64,000 nucleotides of DNA from Chloroflexi bacterium HGW-Chloroflexi-2 (GCA_002840735.1 PHBY01000012.1:1-64000), one strand, 5' to 3'. Counted from the first letter of the stretch, positions 8,224 to 17,330 are shown. The notes: generated from the letters alone by a model not told the origin. Numbers and translations: made by a program.

Positions 8224-8423
8224 GGAAAGTAGAAATTCTTTTTCTCACCTTATTACCTGGTACCTGCATTCTCTCAAAGGGTTGGGAAATAAGGTTCATA
8301 AGTTACAGAATCATAATTTCGTCCTTGCTCCATCGTGATAAAACCTGTTGAGCCTTTACAAGGATTTGATCATTTGATCCGCTTTCTGGTCATGGCTGTT
8401 CCTTTGCTTTGGGGATGGTTATC

Positions 8424-11400
8424 ATGAACGAACTTACTCACCTATCTCATCATATTGCGATGAAGAATGATATCCAACCTGCGATTAAGTTGCGTTTTTC
8501 CCTGCTGGGTGGCTTTCGCCTGCAGTGTGGAGAACACTCACTCACGGAAGATAAAATTCATCTGCGTAAAGCCCGTGACCTGCTCAAGCTCTTAGCCCTT
8601 GCTCCCAACCACCGCCTGCATCGTGAAGAGGTTTTGGTTTTGTTGTGGCCGGAGCATTCTCCCCAGCAGGCTGCCCATAATCTCAGCCAGACCCTGTATA
8701 CCCTGCGACCCAAACTGACGGAGCTGGACACTTGCATCCATCTGGCGTTTGATGAGGAAAGCCTGTTCCTGCTGCCTGCGGATGGCATTTCAAGCGACGT
8801 GGAGGCGTTCGAGAAAGCAGCCCGATCCGCACTCAGTCGTTCTGGCCAGATCAACAACCAGACGATCACCTGCTGCCAGGAGGCCATCCGGATGTACACG
8901 GGTGATCTCCTCCCGGACGATGGTCCTTCCGATCTTTTTTACCAGCGTCGTGAGCAGTTGCGCCAGTTGTTCACTGATTTACTATTGTTTTTCGCGCATG
9001 CTAATCTGGAGTTAAATTCATTTACACCAGCCATTCAAGCGCTCCAGCAGGTGGTTGAAATCGATCCCGCTCACGAGGAAGCGCATTTCCAATTGATGCG
9101 CGCCTATGCGCTCAATGATCAGCGACAGGCTGCCTTGCGCCAGTATCAGTTACTGGCGGATGCCCTCCACATTGAGCTTGGTGTAGAGCCTTCCCCGGAA
9201 AGTACACTGTTACGGGATCAGATCCAGAAGGGAGATTCGATCGTTGCGCATCTCCGGATAGCCAGAAAAATTGGCATGTGTCCTTATCGGGGTTTGTTCG
9301 CCTTTCAGGAAGTGGATGCGCCTTTTTATTTTGGTCGCATAGCTATTGTCGATGCGTTGAAAGAAGCCCTTCAGGCAAAGAAACTGGTGGTTGCGATTGT
9401 TGGCTCTTCGGGCTCGGGTAAATCCTCAGTTTTGTATGCCGGACTGATTCCCCGATTGCGCAAGCAGGGAGGGTGCCAATTTGTCTCCTTCCGCCCTGGC
9501 AACCAGCCCTTCTTTGCCCTGGCGGATGCGTTGCTTCCACTGATGAAAGCTAATTCAAGTAAAGCCGATCTCTTGGTGGAAACCTCAAAAGTAGCCGACC
9601 AATTGCAAACTCAGAAACTACACCTGACGCAGATCGTTGATCAGATATATGAGAATTCCCTGGATTCACAACAACTCCTGCTGGTAATCGATCAATTTGA
9701 GGAACTCTACACCCTTTGTCCGGATTTCGATCATCAGAAAGCCTTTGTGGATGAGCTACTGGCATGCGTGGCAGGGACTAAAGCACAGAAGACCGCCGGG
9801 GTGGCGATCCTGATCGCCCTTAGAGCGGATTTCATGGGACAGACGCTGGCGCACCGTCCGTTTGCGGATATCTTGCAGGATGCTTCCTTATTAATGGGGC
9901 CGATGAACCGTGAGGAATTACGCCTGGCCATTGAGAAGCCGGCGGAGTTGCAGGGAGCAGCCTTTGAACCCGGGCTGGTGGAACGCATTCTGGATGATGT
10001 CGGCGAAAAACCTGGCAACCTGCCTTTGTTGGAGTTCACCCTGACCCAGTTATGGGAGCAGCAGACAGATGGCTGGTTGACCCACAGTGATTACGAAGCT
10101 ATGGGTGGCGTGGAAGGAGCGCTGGCTGCGTATGCGGATCAGGTCTATGCCGATCTGCGGGAAGAAGAACGCGAAAGAGCCCGCCACGCGCTGGTGCAAC
10201 TGGTGCAGCCTGGTGAAGGCACCGAGGACACTCGCCGTATTGCCACGCGTGAAGAGTTGGGCGACGAAAGCTGGCAGCTCATCCAGTATCTGGCAGATAA
10301 ACGGCTGGTGGTGACTGAGCGGGATGCGCAGGGGCGCGAGACCACCGAGGTGGTGCATGAAGCCTTGATCCGCAAATGGAACCAGTTCCAGGAGTGGATG
10401 GAGAGCGACCGCGCGTTTCGCGCCTGGCAGGAACAGTTACGCACGCATGTACGGGGTTGGCAGGAGAGCGGTCAGGACGAAGGCGCTTTGCTGCATGGTG
10501 TCCCGTTGGGGGTGGCACAGACCTGGTTGGGTGAACGTGGGGAACAGGTCAGTCAGACAGAAAAAGATTATATTGACGCCAGCCTGGCATTGCAGGAGAG
10601 ACTGCAGAAAGAACGCCATCGCAGACGCCAGCGGACGGTGATGGGACTGGTCAGTGGATTGGTGATTGCTATCTTATTGGCTGCCTTTGCATTGATTCAA
10701 CGATCCGATGCACAGAAAGAGCGACAAAATGCTTTAATTCAAGCAAGCATTGGTCTGGCATCCCAGGCACAACTGGAACTCAATGGAACAACTCCCGAAC
10801 GATCGGTGCTTTTAGCTTTAGATGCCCTGGAAAATTATCCTTATACCTGGCAGGCGGAAAAGGCATTAGGGCAAATCGTCAGAGAGTTCAGACTGCAGGA
10901 TATTTTATCCGGGCATCGCGATACAGTACTGACAGCTGCCTGGTCTCCGGATGGATCTAAGCTTGCTTCATCTGGCTACGATGGCACTCTCAGGATTTGG
11001 GATGGAATAACCCACATTGAATTGTCCACCATAAAAGCGCATTTTGCCTTAAATGTTACACAAGCAGGCGTATCAAAATTGGCCTGGTCATCCGACTCTA
11101 CCCGGATTGCCACGGCTGGCATCGATAGGTATGCCAAAGTATGGGATGTGCAGACAGGCCAAGAAATCGTCACTTTCAACGGTCATCATGATATTTTATC
11201 CGCAATAGCCTGGTCTCCCGACGGCAATTGGATTGTTTCTTCAAGCAAAGATGGGGTTGTGAAGGTCTGGAATGCCCACACAGGAGAGGAAATTTTTGAT
11301 TTGGTCGGGCACGATGGCTGGGTGATGAGCGTCGATTGGTCACCGAATGGGCTGTATATAACCACTGCCGGTGACGATGATACAGCCAGAATTTGGGATG

Positions 11401-12821
11401 CATCTACAGGTGAAGAATTACTGATACTGTCAGGACACACCAACTGGGTTTGGAGTGTTGACTGGTCTCCCGATGGAAAAAAAATCGCAACTGCCAGCGA
11501 GGATGGTACGATCAGAATCTGGGATGCGCTGACAGGGGCTGAACGTTCGGATATTCGCCTGGCAAACCCGGTTTGGCAGGCCTCCTGGTCCCCGGACGGG
11601 TTGAGTCTGGCAACGACAAGTGGCTCAGGATTGGCTCAAGTCTGGGATGTCTCCAGCGGGAAGCAAGTTTTTTCCCTTCAAGGCATTACAGAGGAACAAT
11701 TTGACATCGCCTGGTCTCCAGATGGAAAATCATTGGTCACGACGGGTGGAAAAGCGGCTTCGGTACGGATTTGGAATGCATTACCCATCCATCTGACCCT
11801 CCCGGATGGGCCAGGACAAGCCTGGTGGGTATCATGGTCACCCGACGGAAGTCGGATTGCTGTCGTATATTCCTTTGAAAGAACCGTTATTATCTGGGAT
11901 TCCTGGACAGGTGAAAAAATACTCACTATAACCGGTCATACCAATGAAGCCCAAATCGAGGATGCCTGGTGGTCACCGGATGGTACAAAAATTGTGACGA
12001 CAGGGTGGGGAAATCTGGCAAAAATATGGGGTGCAAACACAGGGGAGGAACTGCTTACCTACACTGGGCATTTAGGAGAACCTGAAATAAAATTTGCTGG
12101 TCAAACAGCTCTATCTGGTGGGGGTTGGTCGCCTGATGGTTCCAGAATTTTAACATCAGGATATTCGATACAGGTTTGGGATGCCAATACCGGAAAGCAG
12201 ATCACCAAAATTATTCCTACAACCGATTTATATATTTACGCGCGTTGGTCCCCTGATGGAAAGCATCTGGCGTCCTGTGCACCGCCTGAGGTTCTCCAAA
12301 TTTGGGATGCAGCCACAGGTGCAGCAATGCTGGGTGGATATGTTCACAATACAGCTGATAAGGAATTTGGAGATGCTATAGATAACTGCATGGGTGTTGA
12401 ATGGTCACCAGATGGCAAATATGTCCTCACAACCAATGTATATGGTAGTAGAGCCACGATTTGGGATGCAGAGACCGGTCATAAAATCCTGATTTTCAAA
12501 GGTCACCCAGGCGCACTTTTGATACCAGCCTGGTCGCCCAATGGGATGCGTGTGGCAACCGGGGATACGACCGGCGGTGTAAAAATATGGGACGCGGAAA
12601 CCGGGTCTGTTTTGTTAGATTACTCCATACCGATTGGTGATTTTCTTTTTCAGATAGCCTGGTCTCCAGATGGCACCCGTCTGGCTGGAGGAGCAGCCAT
12701 GAAATCAATCGAGATACATCGTGTCTGGCAGAGCACCGAGGAGCTGATCGATTATGCCAAGGAGTGCTGCGTCTTCCGCGAGCTAACGGACGCAGAGAGA
12801 ACGCAATTTGGATTGGATTGA
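8424..12821 (+). CDS. BTAD regulator fused to STAND ATPase and WD40 propellers
   Basis: A 1465-residue multidomain protein. A winged helix (about 20-100) and BTAD (about 105-255) are closely similar to the upstream paralogue. Next comes a STAND/NACHT-like ATPase with P-loop GSSGSGKSS near 326 and Walker B LLLVIDQFEELY near 418. A single hydrophobic segment near 739-758 (MGLVSGLVIAILLAAFALI) is followed by 14 WD40 repeats from about 827 to 1425 (WSPDG...RIWD), enough for two seven-bladed propellers. The N-terminal half must be cytoplasmic to bind DNA, so the propellers would lie across the membrane if the helix is a true TM segment. The start follows GGGGATGG, as in the paralogue. Confidence 0.9.
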   Translation: MNELTHLSHHIAMKNDIQPAIKLRFSLLGGFRLQCGEHSLTEDKIHLRKARDLLKLLALAPNHRLHREEVLVLLWPEHSPQQAAHNLSQTLYTLRPKLTELDTCIHLAFDEESLFLLPADGISSDVEAFEKAARSALSRSGQINNQTITCCQEAIRMYTGDLLPDDGPSDLFYQRREQLRQLFTDLLLFFAHANLELNSFTPAIQALQQVVEIDPAHEEAHFQLMRAYALNDQRQAALRQYQLLADALHIELGVEPSPESTLLRDQIQKGDSIVAHLRIARKIGMCPYRGLFAFQEVDAPFYFGRIAIVDALKEALQAKKLVVAIVGSSGSGKSSVLYAGLIPRLRKQGGCQFVSFRPGNQPFFALADALLPLMKANSSKADLLVETSKVADQLQTQKLHLTQIVDQIYENSLDSQQLLLVIDQFEELYTLCPDFDHQKAFVDELLACVAGTKAQKTAGVAILIALRADFMGQTLAHRPFADILQDASLLMGPMNREELRLAIEKPAELQGAAFEPGLVERILDDVGEKPGNLPLLEFTLTQLWEQQTDGWLTHSDYEAMGGVEGALAAYADQVYADLREEERERARHALVQLVQPGEGTEDTRRIATREELGDESWQLIQYLADKRLVVTERDAQGRETTEVVHEALIRKWNQFQEWMESDRAFRAWQEQLRTHVRGWQESGQDEGALLHGVPLGVAQTWLGERGEQVSQTEKDYIDASLALQERLQKERHRRRQRTVMGLVSGLVIAILLAAFALIQRSDAQKERQNALIQASIGLASQAQLELNGTTPERSVLLALDALENYPYTWQAEKALGQIVREFRLQDILSGHRDTVLTAAWSPDGSKLASSGYDGTLRIWDGITHIELSTIKAHFALNVTQAGVSKLAWSSDSTRIATAGIDRYAKVWDVQTGQEIVTFNGHHDILSAIAWSPDGNWIVSSSKDGVVKVWNAHTGEEIFDLVGHDGWVMSVDWSPNGLYITTAGDDDTARIWDASTGEELLILSGHTNWVWSVDWSPDGKKIATASEDGTIRIWDALTGAERSDIRLANPVWQASWSPDGLSLATTSGSGLAQVWDVSSGKQVFSLQGITEEQFDIAWSPDGKSLVTTGGKAASVRIWNALPIHLTLPDGPGQAWWVSWSPDGSRIAVVYSFERTVIIWDSWTGEKILTITGHTNEAQIEDAWWSPDGTKIVTTGWGNLAKIWGANTGEELLTYTGHLGEPEIKFAGQTALSGGGWSPDGSRILTSGYSIQVWDANTGKQITKIIPTTDLYIYARWSPDGKHLASCAPPEVLQIWDAATGAAMLGGYVHNTADKEFGDAIDNCMGVEWSPDGKYVLTTNVYGSRATIWDAETGHKILIFKGHPGALLIPAWSPNGMRVATGDTTGGVKIWDAETGSVLLDYSIPIGDFLFQIAWSPDGTRLAGGAAMKSIEIHRVWQSTEELIDYAKECCVFRELTDAERTQFGLD

Positions 12822-12881
12822 AGTAGGGTGCGTCCACTGTCCACTGAAGACTGTCATCATTTCCCCCGTCTCCCATCACCG

Positions 12882-13097
12882 GTAGGGTGCATCCGTGATG
12901 CACCTCTCTGGTGCGTCAACAACGCCACCCTACTTTCGCATTTCCCCCCGTCTCCCATCACCGGTAGGGTGCATCCGTGATGCACCACTATGGTGCGTCA
13001 ACAACGCCACCCTACTTTCGCATTTTCACCCGTCTCCCATCACTGGTAGGGTGCATCCGTGATGCACCACTATGTTGCGTCAGCGACGCCACCCTAC
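12882..13097. repeat. Tandem array of three GTAGGGTG elements, 82-bp period
   Basis: Three 52-bp units (12882-12933, 12964-13015, 13046-13097) each start GTAGGGTGCATCCGTGATGC and end CGCCACCCTAC. They are separated by 30 bp of CTTTCGCATTT...CCCGTCTCCCATCAC. A half unit GTAGGGTGCGTC follows the stop codon of the WD40 gene at 12823. The inverted ends allow a hairpin in RNA or cruciform DNA. No gene is seen in 12822-13193. Confidence 0.85.
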
Positions 13098-13193
13098 TTT
13101 CGCATTTTCCCTTTCCACTGTCCACTGCAGACTGTCAACTTTTTTCCGCCCTGTCTCCGGTCATCATTCAGCCATCAACCAGGTTTTTTTAAG

Positions 13194-13221
13194 TTGACTC
13201 TCATCCCAAATGTGCTATACT
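13194..13221 (+). promoter_or_regulatory. Sigma70-type promoter with long leader
   Basis: TTGACT (13194-13199) and TATACT (13216-13221) with a 16-bp spacer. The only downstream coding frame with an export signal starts at 13561, giving a leader of about 330 bases. Confidence 0.7.
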
Positions 13222-13560
13222 AATTACAAACACGGGGTAAATACCAACTATTCTACACACCTGGGGGCTTAGATTTTACCAGGCAACGAGGTTCACCCGT
13301 TAGCATATCGTGTTAATGGACAACTTAATTTTTATCACCAAAAGTATCTTTTGGTCTTATCGTCAACCCGAGAATTTCAATTCTCAGCGGATTGGTTACT
13401 CATGGGATAGCAGGCGCGCCGGGACAGCGCACCGCAGATCTGAATCAGGTAAAGGAGGTTCAACAAGATTCGATCCAAAATCCAAAATAAAACAAACACC
13501 GGGGATTTCATTGTTAACGGAGTAATCAACTTTTTTTAGAATTGAAGATAGGGAGATGAA
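13222..13560 (+). other. Long 5' leader, no gene seen
   Basis: This stretch is transcribed if the promoter at 13194 is real. It contains possible stems (CCTGG at 13260 with CCAGG at 13280; GAGAATT with AATTCTC around 13370-13387) and an unused AAAGGAGG at about 13452. A 71-codon frame at 13310-13525 has no family resemblance and no ribosome site, so I do not call it. A cis-acting RNA is possible; I could not match a known riboswitch by eye. Confidence 0.4.
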
Positions 13561-14463
13561 ATGAAAATTAAATATTCGTTTGTATTGATTGCCTTATTGG
13601 CATTGATGCTAGGAGCGACTGGGGTGTTGGCTACTACGATAACGCCTGAAGCAAGACCTAACATTAATTATGGCGATGCGGCTCACTATTGTGTTACAAC
13701 CTTAGGTTATGACTGGGGTCTGAAAATCGAAGCTTGGGGTGGTCCGGGTGGTGATCGTGACATGAATGGATCATATAGTGGAGCATATGATAGTAAAGGA
13801 AAGCTTGAGAAAGACTTTTAGAATGTGATTACCATCTCAAAAGCTACCCGCTATACCTTCGATTGGAAATCTTCACCTTACGCAATCGGCGCTGTAGTTG
13901 TTCAGGGCGGACCCATGGATAATGTTTTCTTCTATGATCCTGCAGTAAATAGTGATACTGAACTTTATCCATACGACAGTGGAACCAAGAAAAAAGAAAC
14001 AATAAGCCACATTTCCTTCTGTTGGAATAAAACCGACGATAACGGTGATGATGAGTGCTATCAGGAAGAGACTGCCTGGGCAGCAGGTTTGCCGTATGTT
14101 GGCGCAAATCAATGGGCAATGTATGTTCCTTATTTTGGGGAAGCATTAACCGTCAATTTGTTAGCTGGACAATATATGGATGCCGGTACTATCACCTTCT
14201 CAGCACCTGTGGGTGGTTATGTAACCATCACTGTAAATCTCGAGAATGGCTTTGTATTCTACTATGATCTGGCTGACGAAGAAGAAGATGACAACCTCAA
14301 GGTTCAGGATTATGAATTTCCGCCTGAAGGTAACCCCGCCATCGGAAAATTCGATTGGAAAACCTTTATTCCTGGCGGCAGCACAACCGGCACTATTGTT
14401 GTACCAGTAAACAACTACTACGGTGTCCATCTGGATGTAGCATACCCGGTAGAGTGCGAATAA
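13561..14463 (+). pseudogene. Exported protein gene with in-frame amber codon
   Basis: The frame encodes a signal peptide (MKIKYSFVLIALLALMLGA..), then a chain that runs to codon 86, where TAG stands at 13819-13821. The same frame continues without interruption to a stop at 14461-14463 (IGAVVVQGGPMDNVFFYDP, then ETISHISFCWN). The part after the TAG resembles a widespread exported domain that normally has VIVKGG..NVYYYDP and ISHISFCY, so the two pieces are one gene of about 300 codons. One base change explains the break. Gene remnant, assembly error or stop readthrough are the alternatives. The ribosome site GGGAGATGAA is intact, and a strong terminator follows. Confidence 0.75.
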
Positions 14464-14491
14464 CGATTTCGAATTATTAAAATTGAATATC

Positions 14492-14536
14492 AAAAGAGTA
14501 ACCCCCGGCAACACCAACCGGGGTATTACTCTTTTT
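14492..14536 (+). terminator. Rho-independent terminator
   Basis: AAAAGAGTAACCCCCGG pairs with CCGGGGTATTACTCTTTTT across a 9-base loop. This is a long GC-rich stem with A and T flanks, 30 bases after the stop at 14463. Confidence 0.85.
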
Positions 14537-14551
14537 CTACACACAACACCC

Positions 14552-15066
14552 GTAGGGCGCGAAGCATGCGAGTAGAGACCCGTCCATAAACCGAATTTCT
14601 GTTCTCGCATGCTTCGCCCTGCGTGGCAAGCATACATCCATATGGCTATCCATCGACCCGACCACCGTCCACCGCGGGTTGAAACGCCGCGTCTGCAACC
14701 TTCAAACCGATTGAAATCGGTTGCACCGCAAGGGCGGGTAACCACATATCCGGGTGGTGCACCACAAACGCAACCCCCTGCTCGCATGCTTCGCCCTGGG
14801 TGGCAATAACACATCCATGTTCCGCCTTCACATCACCCCGCGGGTTAAAACCACGCGTCTGTAAATTTCAAACCGATTGAAATCGGTTACGCCGCAAGGG
14901 CGGGTAACCACATATCCGGGTGGTGCACCACAAACGCAGCCCCCTTCTCGCATGCTTCACCCTGGGTGGCAAGCATAAATCCCCAATGTGTGGACATCGC
15001 CCTGACCGCCGTCCACCGCGGGTTAAAACCACACGTCTGTAAATTTCAAACCGATTGAAATCGGTT
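14552..15066. repeat. Tandem mosaic of palindromic repeats
   Basis: It starts with a GAAGCATGCGAG/CTCGCATGCTTC hairpin (14561-14615). Three successive units of about 165-180 bp follow, each with CGCGGGTT(A/G)AAAC, then AACCGATTGAAATCGGTT (14705-14722, 14871-14888, 15049-15066). After the first two of these come GGGCGGGTAACCACATATCC, GGTGGTGCACCACAAACGC and CTCGCATGCTTC. The fixed hairpin matches copies at 33-50 and 31494-31511. No coding sequence is seen in 14464-15108. Confidence 0.85.
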
Positions 15067-15108
15067 GTCCCTCTGCCAGGTCGGGCAACCACGAGAGATT
15101 GCCCCTAC

Positions 15109-15552
15109 TCAAATTTCTAATTTGCTCTGTCCTGTAATTATTACTGTTATCTCTTCAACAAACTTTTGTGCAAAATTAACCGCTTGTTCTGCTTCTTTTT
15201 TGGAAATTAATCCAGCAATTTCGTAGATAATCTTGTGTCTTTTTCGACGCATCTGATCAAAAAGCTGAACCTGATCAGAATAATCTTTACCTAATCTTTC
15301 TTCAATAAATTCAACAACTGTTGCGTGTTGATCTCCCCCACGGGGACGATAACCATCATTAAACATTAATGCTCTTCCTGACTGAAGAATGGAGTTGTAA
15401 GCAATGCTATAAGCCCAATCTGGTGATTCTTCAAGATTTCTTTTTGCAGCACTTAAATCACGTTTGGCTAATTGTAATAATTGATTTATATCATTTCTAT
15501 TACTTTGAATTGCTTTTATTCGGTTTGCTTTGATCAGCCTCTCAAATGGCAT
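15109..15552 (-). CDS. HEPN-domain protein, toxin of HEPN/MNT pair
   Basis: A 147-residue all-helical protein with the HEPN hallmarks: LLQLAKRDLSAAKRNLEE and WAYSIAYNSILQSGRALMFNDGYRP in the first half, and the RxxxxH-type MRRKRHKIIYE near residue 105. HEPN proteins of this kind act as RNases or as targets modified by the partner MNT enzyme, so a toxin role is inferred from family and context. Its start overlaps the end of the nucleotidyltransferase gene by 11 bases, so the two are translated as a pair. A decayed copy of its 3' end lies at 1874-2110. Confidence 0.85.
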   Translation of the reverse strand: MPFERLIKANRIKAIQSNRNDINQLLQLAKRDLSAAKRNLEESPDWAYSIAYNSILQSGRALMFNDGYRPRGGDQHATVVEFIEERLGKDYSDQVQLFDQMRRKRHKIIYEIAGLISKKEAEQAVNFAQKFVEEITVIITGQSKLEI

Positions 15553-16111
15553 TGTTACTCCCTATAATGTAAATTTTCGATGACTCATTTACGTTTACCC
15601 AGAAAGAATCTTTTTCCTTTTCTTTATTTTTCCATTCCTCTTTCGAGTATATAACATAATTTATGGGGCGATTTATTTCTTTTTCCAAGTTTGATATAGT
15701 TGGCGAAAACTTTTCGAGATCAACATCGCCAATAATCATTAGATCAATATCGGAACGGTCATCTGCCTCTCCTGAAGCGTAGGATCCAAAAATAAATGCT
15801 TTGTGGATATTGTTCATTTCCTGAAGAGTGGACTTAATGGCAGTTCCAATACCTTCTGTCTTTATTACAATTGATCTTAATTCATTCACAATTGGACAAC
15901 TATTATTAATATGATACTCTTTTGAATTTCCATGCATCTGGCTGGAAAGAATTCCTATCTTTTCAAGTTTCACCAATTCTTTCCAGACGGCGCTGTAATG
16001 TTCGTCAATGGTATGGGACAATTCATTGGCATTGCGAGGTTCTCCTGGCGAAAGAAATAAGGCGGAGAGAACCTTTGCTCTTACACGTGATGAAAATAGA
16101 ATTTCAAGCAT
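15542..16111 (-). CDS. wHTH-MNT nucleotidyltransferase, antitoxin and autoregulator
   Basis: The N-terminal winged helix (MLEILFSSRVRAKVLSALFL, then YSAVWKELVKLEKIGILSS) is followed by a minimal nucleotidyltransferase domain with FGSYASGEADDRSDIDLMI near residue 115, the GS...DxD catalytic signature. Known MNT partners adenylylate HEPN toxins. The start is placed at the second ATG (16111). TATAAT lies directly before the first ATG (16117), so a transcript starting six or seven bases on would be leaderless at 16111, and no ribosome site precedes either codon. The wHTH half presumably binds the two palindromes just upstream. Confidence 0.82.
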   Translation of the reverse strand: MLEILFSSRVRAKVLSALFLSPGEPRNANELSHTIDEHYSAVWKELVKLEKIGILSSQMHGNSKEYHINNSCPIVNELRSIVIKTEGIGTAIKSTLQEMNNIHKAFIFGSYASGEADDRSDIDLMIIGDVDLEKFSPTISNLEKEINRPINYVIYSKEEWKNKEKEKDSFWVNVNESSKIYIIGSNNAI

Positions 16112-16117
16112 AGCCAT

Positions 16118-16161
16118 ATTATATCACTTTTAGTGATATAATTATCACAAATTGTGATAAT
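16118..16161 (-). promoter_or_regulatory. Twin palindromic operators and -10 of HEPN/MNT operon
   Basis: TATATCACT-TTT-AGTGATATA (16120-16140, 9-bp arms) abuts ATTATCACAA-A-TTGTGATAAT (16141-16161, 10-bp arms). Both share the half-site TATCAC. Read on the minus strand, the first ends in TATAAT immediately before the coding region, so a bound dimer would occlude the -10. Confidence 0.75.
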
Positions 16162-16232
16162 TATATTGTTATCTTCCAGCAATACTGTTCTGTACCTACG
16201 ATATTTTAACAACCTCTTCTCATTGTCATATT

Positions 16233-17330
16233 CTAAGGCTCAATCGTTTCGAAAATTTCAAAACCCTCATAAGCAATCAGAAAAGCATAGTCATGCATGG
16301 CGGTACACGATGCAATCAATCCCTCAGGAAATCCTTGGATGGATTCAGGCGCATTGATGACTTCATACATATTTTCTGACTTGATCGTCCAACCAAACCA
16401 GTAGATCTGATCACCAACGACCCGAAACTCCCTGACCACGTGCCCTGCCGTTCTCCAGACTTGTTGGGGCTGATCGGGATCGCTGATGTCATACGCTTCA
16501 ATGGCTTTGTAACTCAGATACAGCCGCTCCCCGATAACCTGCAGGCTGAAGGGTTGTAATGGGTTGACCGGCGTGGACTCTATCACCAGGTTAGCCTGGG
16601 TGAGTTCGCCAGGAGCAGGCAGCTGGATGTGGCACAACCCTCCCTGGTAGCCTTCCGCCCCGGCGAACAGACTTCCCTCCGCCAATCCCAGACTTAATGG
16701 AAACTCCGGCATTTCGATGCTTTCGATAATATTCATTTGTCTCTGTGAGGTAATTTCAATGGCCGAAATAAATCCTGTATTTTTTTCAACCCTTCCACCG
16801 GCATACAGAATATTTGATTGCGGATCAAATATCATGGCTGTCAGGCTTCCCGTTAATTCCACCTGCTGGATGGGAGTGAACATATTCTGGTTGGAAATAT
16901 CCAAAATCACCAGATACCTGTCCGCATTCACCAGAAGAAATGGGTCGGGTTCACCCGGAATGAGGAGCAACAGCGCTACATCACCTGGCAGAGACTCGCT
17001 CTGGCTGATGGCCCACGGATTTTCATGCTGGCTGATATCAATCGCCGCTACCGTCTGATCCAATCCAACATAAGCAACATCACCACTCAATACGATGCCA
17101 TTGATATTTTCTTTCAACTGGGAAACCTGCCTGAGCGCCGCTGGCGGATGGACCGAAGCGCCGGGCAAGGGCGCAGAAGTTGGGATGGTTATCGCTGTAT
17201 CAGTTGGGTTGGGATGGGTTAGTTTTGGGATAGGTGGGTTGGTTTTCTCCAGAGGAACTGTTTGCGTGGGTTGAGCCGGCACACAGGCAACCAGCCAGAC
17301 AGTGATCAGGAATATGAGTAGTTTTTTCAT
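16233..17330 (-). CDS. Lipoprotein with LVIVD-like beta-propeller repeats
   Basis: A 365-residue protein with lipobox LVAC at residues about 13-16, then a proline/threonine-rich linker to about residue 65. A propeller of 45-residue repeats follows with patterns such as GDVAYVGLDQTVAAIDIS and ERLYLSYKAIEAYDISDPDQPQQVW. These match the LVIVD type found in bacterial surface proteins. It is anchored outside the cell membrane and probably binds a ligand; no enzymatic motif is visible. GAGGGTGA precedes the ATG. It is transcribed toward the HEPN/MNT operators and is followed by no obvious terminator. Confidence 0.75.
   Translation of the reverse strand: MKKLLIFLITVWLVACVPAQPTQTVPLEKTNPPIPKLTHPNPTDTAITIPTSAPLPGASVHPPAALRQVSQLKENINGIVLSGDVAYVGLDQTVAAIDISQHENPWAISQSESLPGDVALLLLIPGEPDPFLLVNADRYLVILDISNQNMFTPIQQVELTGSLTAMIFDPQSNILYAGGRVEKNTGFISAIEITSQRQMNIIESIEMPEFPLSLGLAEGSLFAGAEGYQGGLCHIQLPAPGELTQANLVIESTPVNPLQPFSLQVIGERLYLSYKAIEAYDISDPDQPQQVWRTAGHVVREFRVVGDQIYWFGWTIKSENMYEVINAPESIQGFPEGLIASCTAMHDYAFLIAYEGFEIFETIEP

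Noticed and set aside
8072-8338. 89-codon open frame with AAGGAGCG before its ATG
   Set aside because: Its first codons lie inside the GAAGCATGCGA inverted repeat and the rest covers the promoter and leader of the second BTAD gene.
13310-13525. 71-codon open frame in the leader of the amber gene
   Set aside because: No ribosome site, no family resemblance and biased composition.
14200-14814. 204-codon minus-strand frame
   Set aside because: Antisense to the exported-protein gene and then through tandem repeats; repetitive peptide content.
14680-15066. CRISPR-like array of AACCGATT repeats
   Set aside because: The segments between the hairpins are themselves repeats, and the period is 165-180 bp.
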